From Desulfarculales bacterium UBA702 (GTDB lineage: Bacteria > Desulfobacterota > Syntrophobacteria > Syntrophobacterales > Syntrophobacteraceae): 11,135 nucleotides of DNA. Within the stretch, counting starts at the first letter, position 1. Each line of letters opens with the position of its first letter. This document shows positions 6,476 through 11,135 of the stretch, piece after piece. The notes below the pieces were generated by a model. The model ran no database searches, was not told the DNA's origin, and was given only the letters and a program-made list of their open reading frames with translations. A program made the translations under genes and the position numbers. The DNA lies in NCBI GenBank assembly GCA_002298165.1, contig DBMI01000024.1, forward strand, positions 1-11,135, in the 5' to 3' direction.

Positions 6476-7066
6476 TTACCTGTACTCCAGCAATTCATTC
6501 AGTCCGCTCTCGTAATCGTAATCGACCTTATTGCAACCGAAGACCGCCCTGCGGTTGCGTGTCACAGCCCAGATACATACCTCTTTATCGTTTGCGGTAA
6601 CTCCCGCCGAATCTCCGTCGAAATAGAGCACCAGATCAGGCACACCGTCTTTATTGATATCCACGAGACTGCGTTCGTACACCTTAGGATCCGATAAGTC
6701 ATCGATCGGGCTGGTTTTATCCGGGCCCAGCCAGATAGATTCAGGATCAATCGATGCAGGATCGAAATCAAACCCGTCGCGCTCTTTTGTCGCGCTAAGT
6801 ATTACACCCGAAAATCGCATGGATTCAAGGTAGTTATCCGTAACCGCCGATATAAGCACGTTAACCCTTTGCCTACCCATCAGGGGAATCCAGGGGTAAA
6901 TAGCGAAAACCATGAACAATACGATTACTGCCCCAACTATGGCGGCCAGCCCGAACATCGGAAGAAGGCTTATCACTACAGGAACGAGTAAAATCCCGAT
7001 TGAGAGCAAAACCGCACTGCGAATCAAAGTACTATCTTTTTCACTTCTGCGTGTTTTTATTTCCAT
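6476..7066 (-). CDS. Unrecognised inner-membrane protein with a calcium-loop-like C-terminal domain
   Basis: The 196-residue protein has no function I can name. A basic N-terminus (to about residue 12) is followed by two hydrophobic segments at about 13-36 and 38-57, likely a membrane hairpin. From about 66 onwards is a soluble domain. FDFDPASIDPESIWLGP (99-115), then DINKDGVPDL (136-145) and LVLYF, matches a pattern I know from many secreted bacterial proteins, in which an FDPxxIDPxS strand precedes a DxNxDGxxDL calcium-type loop and a beta strand. Cys164 and Cys178 could form a disulfide if this part is outside the cytoplasm. GGAG lies seven bases before the ATG, and a good promoter is at 7096-7124. 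The gene ends about 50 bases before the aroF promoter, so it is probably a separate unit. It diverges from lysC. Confidence 0.75.
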   Translation of the reverse strand: MEIKTRRSEKDSTLIRSAVLLSIGILLVPVVISLLPMFGLAAIVGAVIVLFMVFAIYPWIPLMGRQRVNVLISAVTDNYLESMRFSGVILSATKERDGFDFDPASIDPESIWLGPDKTSPIDDLSDPKVYERSLVDINKDGVPDLVLYFDGDSAGVTANDKEVCIWAVTRNRRAVFGCNKVDYDYESGLNELLEYR

Positions 7067-7095
7067 GTGACTGCTCCAGATAAAGTTTTACAGGT

Positions 7096-7124
7096 AATCT
7101 AATAAGGCGGGGAAGATTGGTCAA
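7096..7124 (-). promoter_or_regulatory. Candidate promoter of the 196-residue membrane protein gene
   Basis: On the minus strand TTGACC (7124-7119, five of six matches) is followed after 17 bases by TAGATT (7101-7096, four of six), about 30 bases before the ATG at 7066. Spacing and placement are right for a sigma70 promoter. Confidence 0.5.
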
Positions 7125-7163
7125 TGCAGACATGAGGGCTGGTTTACCTGAAAAGTAAGGGTC

Positions 7164-7191
7164 TTGGCGTTTATTGGCTTAATGGTATCAT
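7164..7191 (+). promoter_or_regulatory. Weak candidate promoter of lysC
   Basis: TTGGCG (7164-7169) and TATCAT (7186-7191) are separated by 16 bases, about 140 bases before lysC. This would give a long untranslated leader. I checked that leader for a Lys/Thr/Met/Ile-rich peptide and for a lysine-riboswitch-like or terminator structure and found neither. A small inverted repeat CCGTT/AACGG near 7209-7226 lacks a T-tract. Confidence 0.3.
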
Positions 7192-7330
7192 TAAATAATC
7201 AGGGCTTCACCGTTGGGTTTTAACGGCTTTACGTCACCTGTTTTTGCTGGACAATTTGGTACATTTTGGTTACTGCGTATGTGATTTTTGCGGCTCCAGC
7301 GCGCAATATCTGAAAGCGTGGAGGTAGTAA

Positions 7331-8593
7331 ATGGCCCTTATCGTACAAAAATATGGCGGGACATCCGTCGCCAATGCCGAGCGGATATCCGCAGTCGCCA
7401 AGAGAGTTATAGCGCGCCAGCAAAATGGTGATCGCCTTGTCGTCGTTCTTTCGGCGCGGGCTGGCGATACTGACCGTCTGCTGGGTCTTAGCAGCGAAAT
7501 TTGCCGCTCCCCCGATCCCAGGGAACTGGACGTTCTCCTTGCGACCGGCGAGCAGACCAGCATCGCACTTTTTTGCATGGCGGTTAAGGAGATGGGCTAT
7601 AAGGCGGTTTCCATGACCGGCTACCAGGCCGGGATTACAACCGATGCCAACTTTGGACAGGCCCGCATAAACTGCATTCAGACCCAGTCGATCATCGACA
7701 GGCTTCAGGATGGAAATATAGTCGTCGTGGCCGGATTCCAGGGAAACGATGAAGAGGGAAACATCACTACTCTTGGGCGAGGTGGGTCTGATACGACTGC
7801 CGTTGCTCTCGCCGCCGCTCTCGGAGCGGATGTTTGCGAAATCTATACCGACGTCGAGGGCGTTTTCACAACCGATCCCAATATTTGCTCGAAGGCCCGA
7901 AAACTAGAGAGAATCAGCTACGAGGAAATGCTTGAGATGGCGAGCATGGGTGCAAAGGTGCTGCACCTTCGTTCAGTTGAATTCGGGATGAAGTACCACG
8001 TACCTATAATGGTACTTTCCTCTTTCACCGATGCTCCAGGCACTCTTGTAGCTCAGGAGGACAAAGATATGGAAAAAGTGGTTGTCTCGGGAATAACCTA
8101 CAACAAAAACGAAGGGCGGGTCACCATAACAAATGTTCCCGACCAGCCGGGGATTGCCGCAAAAGTTTTTCGGCCTATTTCCGAGGCAAACATAAATGTG
8201 GACCTTATAGTCCAGGGCGGCAGCGCAAGTCCCGGGAGGGCGGATATTTCCTTTACCGTCGCAAAAAATTCTTATGAAAAGACTTTGGAAATTCTCAATT
8301 CGGTGGCTCGTGAATTGGGGGATTGCAAGGTGTCGGGTGATCCCGGAATTGCCAAGATTTCGATCATAGGCCTCGGAATGAGGAGCCACAGCGGTGTCGC
8401 CACCAAAATGTTCGATACCCTTTCGAGGGAAAATATCAATATAAAGATGATCGCCACATCCGAGATCAAGGTATCCTGCATAATCGACGAAAAATATACC
8501 GAACTCGCCGTGCGCATTCTGCACGATGCCTTTGACCTGGACAAGGATTTCGAGACCCAGGAATCCATTCGAGTGCAGGAAGAGAAGGAGTAG
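7331..8593 (+). CDS. lysC: Aspartate kinase
   Basis: Phosphorylates aspartate to 4-phosphoaspartate, the entry step to lysine, threonine and methionine, and is usually feedback-inhibited by lysine and/or threonine. The amino-acid-kinase domain has KYGGTSV (7-13), GRGGSDTTA (149-157) and YTDVEGVFTTDP (172-183). Two ACT domains follow, at about 262-335 and 341-410, with VPDQPGIAAKVF (269-280) and GLGMRSHSGVATKMF (347-361). The 420 residues are slightly longer than usual, with an acidic tail after about 405. It is the monofunctional, short two-ACT type with no homoserine dehydrogenase fusion. GGAGG lies six bases before the ATG. cimA follows in the same direction after 304 bases, a pairing I associate with Geobacter-like bacteria. 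A strong internal start at 8069 suggests a separate beta subunit. Confidence 0.95.
   Translation: MALIVQKYGGTSVANAERISAVAKRVIARQQNGDRLVVVLSARAGDTDRLLGLSSEICRSPDPRELDVLLATGEQTSIALFCMAVKEMGYKAVSMTGYQAGITTDANFGQARINCIQTQSIIDRLQDGNIVVVAGFQGNDEEGNITTLGRGGSDTTAVALAAALGADVCEIYTDVEGVFTTDPNICSKARKLERISYEEMLEMASMGAKVLHLRSVEFGMKYHVPIMVLSSFTDAPGTLVAQEDKDMEKVVVSGITYNKNEGRVTITNVPDQPGIAAKVFRPISEANINVDLIVQGGSASPGRADISFTVAKNSYEKTLEILNSVARELGDCKVSGDPGIAKISIIGLGMRSHSGVATKMFDTLSRENINIKMIATSEIKVSCIIDEKYTELAVRILHDAFDLDKDFETQESIRVQEEKE
8069..8593 (+). CDS. Putative aspartokinase beta subunit from an internal in-frame start
   Basis: Within lysC and in the same frame, the ATG of Met247 is preceded by AGGAGG (8055-8060) with an 8-base spacer, a stronger Shine-Dalgarno than most in this window. 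Translation from it would give 174 residues covering both ACT domains and none of the kinase domain. Bacillus subtilis aspartokinase II and Corynebacterium LysC make exactly such a beta subunit from an internal start near residue 245-250, forming alpha2beta2 enzymes (established for those enzymes). Use of this site here is inferred. The underlying protein sequence around QEDKDMEK is a linker, so the purine-rich bases are not forced by conserved residues. Confidence 0.55.
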   Translation: MEKVVVSGITYNKNEGRVTITNVPDQPGIAAKVFRPISEANINVDLIVQGGSASPGRADISFTVAKNSYEKTLEILNSVARELGDCKVSGDPGIAKISIIGLGMRSHSGVATKMFDTLSRENINIKMIATSEIKVSCIIDEKYTELAVRILHDAFDLDKDFETQESIRVQEEKE

Positions 8594-8600
8594 TTAGAAC

Positions 8601-8873
8601 GGTTGCGGGTTGCGGGTTGCGGGTTTGAAAAAGGGTTGACCGGCAACAGGTAACCAGCGGGCCAAAAAAATTATGTCCTCGCGTCGGCTGATGGTTTATC
8701 TTTATAGGGCGATCTTCCGGAGTTACCTTTCCCTAGTCTTTGCAGTTATCGATCTCTCCTCGCTCGATTCGCCTAATATTACTTACCCCGGAAATGATCA
8801 ACCAAACGGTATGGCTTAATTCCAGACCTAAAACGCAGCCGAACCCGAAACTCGCAACCCGCAACGCAACCGA
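8601..8873. repeat. Intergenic segment bounded by inverted heptamer-rich repeats
   Basis: The lysC-cimA gap (8594-8897) begins with three tandem copies of GGTTGCG followed by GGTTTG (8601-8626). It ends with the inverted counterpart (about 8843-8873), differing by a two-base deletion and a few substitutions. Paired, these give roughly 24 bp of stem around about 220 bases. The inner part has no convincing gene: a 48-codon frame from 8673 lacks a ribosome site. The arrangement may be a small non-autonomous mobile element or a large mRNA hairpin between two co-directional genes. cimA translation starts 24 bases beyond the right arm. Confidence 0.55.
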
Positions 8874-8897
8874 AACCCCTGGTGGAGGCCGGACAGG

Positions 8898-10493
8898 ATG
8901 GAAGTTAAAATCTACGACACCACGCTTAGGGACGGAACACAGGCCGAGGATTTCGCTTTTTCCGTCGATGATAAGCTACGCATAGCCCTCAAACTCGACG
9001 ATCTCGGCATTCACTATATCGAGGGGGGCTGGCCAGGGTCCAATCCAAAAGATGCCTGTTTTTTCAGGGAAATTCGAAACTACCATCTGAAGAATTCCAA
9101 GATTACCGCATTCGGCGCGACTCATCATCCCTCCAAAAACGCCTCTTCGGACCCGAACTTGAAGGCCCTGCTCCAGGCGGGAACGGAGATCGTGACCATC
9201 TTCGGCAAGTCATGGACGGTTCACGTACACGACGCTTTGCATACTACCAAGGAGCGCAATCTGGACCTCATTTCGGATAGCATCTCCTTTCTCCGCCAGC
9301 GCGGAAAGACCATTTTCTACGATGCGGAACACTTCTTTGACGGATTCAATGACGATCCGGAATATGCTCTGACGACAATCGAGCGGGCGATGGAAGCCGG
9401 CGCGGAGTGCGCTGTCCTGTGCGATACCAACGGCGGAAGCCTTCCGGGAAGGCTTCGCGACAGCATACAGGCAGTTAAGGACAAATTCCCCGGCATCCCT
9501 TTCGGAATTCACACCCATAACGACTCGGACCTTGCTGTGGCAAATTCGCTGATTGCAGTCGAAATGGGTGCGATGCAGGTTCAGGGGACGATCAATGGTG
9601 TTGGCGAGAGGTGCGGAAACGCAGATCTGGTCTCGATAATGTCCAATTTATGCCTAAAGATGGGCGTCGGCTGCCTCTCGGATGGAAATCTGAAGAAACT
9701 GCGTCAAGTGAGCCGCTTTATTCTGGAGTTGGCAAACATACCGCCCAACAGCTATCAGCCATTCGTCGGCAGGAGCGCTTTCGCTCACAAGGGCGGCGTA
9801 CATATTAGTGCGGTCGAAAGAAATCCCCTGACTTACGAGCACGTCGATCCGTCAAAGATAGGCAACAAGCGGCGCATACTCGTATCGGACCTTTCGGGGC
9901 GGGCCACGATCAAGCGCAAGGCGGAGGATTTCGGCCTCAAGCTCTCAAAGAGCGATCCCGTCGCCATGCAGGTACTCGAAGAATTAAAGGAACTTGAGCA
10001 CCAGGGGTTCCAATTCGAGGCCTCCGAAGCCAGCTTCGAGCTTCTTATCAACAAAGCTATGGGGAAGAGCAAGAAGTACTTCGAACTGGTGGGTTTCCGG
10101 GTAATGGACCAAAAAGTCAGCGAAGGCGAGGAACCGGTTGCGGAAGCGACCATTCAGGTTCGGGTGGGTGGCCAGATGGAGCACACGGCCGCCCATGGCA
10201 GGGGTCCGGTTAACGCCCTGGATAACGCACTTCGAAAAGCCCTTGAAAAATTCTATCCCGAACTCAAGGGGATGGAACTAAGCGATTACAAGGTCAGAGT
10301 CCTTCCCGGCATCGCTGGGACAGGCGCCAGGGTGCGGGTACTGATCGAGTCCCACGACGAGACGGATCGCTGGGGAACGGTCGGCGTTTCCCACGACATA
10401 ATCGAGGCAAGCTGGCAGGCCCTCGTGGATAGCATCAACTACAAAATGTACAAGAGCGAAAAAAAGAGCGAGAGCCGCCCAAAAAAGAAGTAA
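8898..10493 (+). CDS. cimA: (R)-citramalate synthase
   Basis: Condenses pyruvate and acetyl-CoA to (R)-citramalate, the first step of the threonine-independent route to 2-oxobutanoate and isoleucine. The 531 residues fit the long CimA family. The DRE-TIM barrel has DTTLRDGTQ (7-15), EGGWPGSNPKD (42-52), CDTNGG (175-180), the metal-binding HTHND (205-209) and NGVGERCGNADL (233-244), followed by FAHKGGVHISAV (295-306). The LeuA-type dimerisation/allosteric domain covers about 385-520, and a Lys-rich tail ends the protein. The EGGWPGSNPKD form is typical of CimA and argues against 2-isopropylmalate synthase and homocitrate synthase, which are its nearest relatives. GGTGGAGG lies about nine bases before the ATG. 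It probably forms a transcription unit with lysC, linking aspartate-family and isoleucine synthesis. No Ile/Leu/Val leader peptide is seen upstream. Confidence 0.93.
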   Translation: MEVKIYDTTLRDGTQAEDFAFSVDDKLRIALKLDDLGIHYIEGGWPGSNPKDACFFREIRNYHLKNSKITAFGATHHPSKNASSDPNLKALLQAGTEIVTIFGKSWTVHVHDALHTTKERNLDLISDSISFLRQRGKTIFYDAEHFFDGFNDDPEYALTTIERAMEAGAECAVLCDTNGGSLPGRLRDSIQAVKDKFPGIPFGIHTHNDSDLAVANSLIAVEMGAMQVQGTINGVGERCGNADLVSIMSNLCLKMGVGCLSDGNLKKLRQVSRFILELANIPPNSYQPFVGRSAFAHKGGVHISAVERNPLTYEHVDPSKIGNKRRILVSDLSGRATIKRKAEDFGLKLSKSDPVAMQVLEELKELEHQGFQFEASEASFELLINKAMGKSKKYFELVGFRVMDQKVSEGEEPVAEATIQVRVGGQMEHTAAHGRGPVNALDNALRKALEKFYPELKGMELSDYKVRVLPGIAGTGARVRVLIESHDETDRWGTVGVSHDIIEASWQALVDSINYKMYKSEKKSESRPKKK

Positions 10494-10530
10494 TTGCAGA
10501 ATGGGGTTTAGCGGGAGCGCATTTCCAGAG

Positions 10531-10576
10531 CCGGGATGCCATAAATCCAAGGCTATAAACGTGGCATCTTGCCCGG
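10531..10576. terminator. Hairpin between convergent cimA and the lipoprotein gene
   Basis: GATGCCA (10535-10541) pairs with TGGCATC (10562-10568), and CCGG (10531-10534) can add to the stem with CCGG (10573-10576) across a small bulge. It lies between two converging genes, where a bidirectional terminator is expected, but no T-tract follows on either strand. It may equally be another dispersed palindrome. Confidence 0.35.
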
Positions 10577-10607
10577 TTGTCCAACTGCCGAAATTTATGC
10601 CAAGGAA

Positions 10608-11069
10608 CTAATGAGTTGGACTTCCTTTTTCAGTTAAGCCTTCAATGGCGGAAGGAACGATCCATTTCGCCCTATCATCTGTTCCGAAGAAAATTAGAAT
10701 GGAGGGATCGTAGATATTAACTGAGCTACTTCGCTTATATAATTGATAAGTCCAATGCGATCCAAGCCATTTCGCCCCTGGGCCCTTGGGACCATAATCC
10801 AGCCTACTATAATCTGGTTCTCCCAGTATGGAAGCCACTTGTTCTTTCGGCATCCCGACCTCCAGATTATGATAATTGTTGATGACCTTATCTCTCCTCG
10901 CTTGGGGAGCCTCAAAGGGGTAGCTCTTGATCTCCGCATAAAATTCATCAATTGTCTTCATGCCATCAACATTTGGTGCTTTGGTTGGCTGGCTCTGATC
11001 TTTGCAAGTTAAAACCAATCCAAAAAGAAGGAGAAAAGCAACAACCCCGCATGCCACTTTAAGATCCAC
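10608..11069 (-). CDS. Small SmpA/OmlA-like putative lipoprotein
   Basis: A 153-residue protein of unknown specific function. It starts at GTG (11069-11067), chosen because AGGAGG lies nine bases upstream and no in-frame ATG fits. The N-terminus has a Lys followed by a hydrophobic stretch (about 5-21) ending LVLTC. Cys22 could be lipidated, although Thr at -1 is unusual for a lipobox, so a plain signal anchor remains possible. Residues 69-86 include LEVGMPKEQVASILGEPD, the turn-helix-GxP pattern typical of the SmpA/OmlA (BamE-like) fold, followed by WLGSHWTYQLY and beta-rich sequence. It is not BamE itself as far as I can tell: the segment before the motif and the long insert differ. It converges with cimA and has no visible operon partner in the window. 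Confidence 0.7.
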   Translation of the reverse strand: MDLKVACGVVAFLLLFGLVLTCKDQSQPTKAPNVDGMKTIDEFYAEIKSYPFEAPQARRDKVINNYHNLEVGMPKEQVASILGEPDYSRLDYGPKGPGAKWLGSHWTYQLYKRSSSVNIYDPSILIFFGTDDRAKWIVPSAIEGLTEKGSPTH

Positions 11070-11117
11070 TGTTATTATCCTCCTCGCGTCATCATTTTAA
11101 AGGTAAACCAAAAGTGG

Positions 11118-11128
11118 GTAGCCCGGAT
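11118..11128 (+). repeat. Possible start of a GTAGCCCGGAT-type extragenic repeat, cut by the window edge
   Basis: GTAGCCCGGAT is the opening of a hairpin-forming extragenic repeat that I recall from many proteobacterial genomes, and it begins with the GTAG tetranucleotide of REP elements. Only the first bases are visible and the sequence diverges after them, so the call is weak. Confidence 0.25.
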
Positions 11129-11135
11129 TCATATC

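Noticed and set aside
7127..7330. Possible lysine riboswitch or leader peptide before lysC
   Set aside because: The only short frames (8 and 13 codons) are not rich in Lys, Thr, Met or Ile, and there is no hairpin with a T-tract before the lysC ribosome site.
8673..8819. A 48-codon frame between lysC and cimA
   Set aside because: It has no Shine-Dalgarno, no recognisable composition bias and no terminator after it, and it is not enriched in Ile, Leu or Val as a cimA leader would be.

Overview
The window is compact chromosomal DNA from a bacterium and carries biosynthetic housekeeping genes. The lysC–cimA neighbourhood, the citramalate route to isoleucine, the stand-alone Mrp-type ATPase with extra cysteines and the dispersed palindromic repeats together suggest an anaerobic deltaproteobacterium (Desulfobacterota). 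That placement is inferred from gene content only; no rRNA or marker gene is present.

Layout. Positions 106-3065, minus strand: mrp followed by a full-length transketolase (tkt), probably co-transcribed. Positions 3300-3899, plus: a corrinoid adenosyltransferase (cobO type), divergent from mrp. Positions 3971-4117: a REP/MITE-like palindromic element. Positions 4158-6424, minus: an aromatic amino acid operon consisting of a promoter, a Tyr/Phe-rich leader peptide, an intrinsic terminator, aroF (type I-beta DAHP synthase) and tyrA (prephenate dehydrogenase). Positions 6476-7124, minus: an unrecognised inner-membrane protein with a calcium-loop-like motif. Positions 7331-10493, plus: lysC (aspartate kinase) and cimA (citramalate synthase), separated by 304 bases bounded by inverted repeats built from a 7-base unit. 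Positions 10608-11069, minus: a small SmpA/OmlA-like putative lipoprotein. The right edge starts what looks like another dispersed repeat.

The most notable find is at 6223-6424, a complete ribosome-mediated transcription attenuator upstream of aroF. It has a sigma70-like promoter, a Shine-Dalgarno site, a 27-codon reading frame with YCSYYFYFYP at residues 6-15, two competing RNA pairings, and a strong terminator just before aroF. It implies that charged tRNA-Tyr/tRNA-Phe levels set aroF-tyrA transcription, in addition to likely allosteric control through the ferredoxin-like domain of AroF. A second notable point is a strong internal Shine-Dalgarno and ATG inside lysC, placed where alpha2beta2 aspartokinases start their beta subunit.

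Metabolically, transketolase makes erythrose 4-phosphate, which AroF condenses with PEP, and TyrA draws prephenate towards tyrosine. LysC opens the aspartate family, and CimA makes 2-oxobutanoate precursors from pyruvate and acetyl-CoA without threonine.
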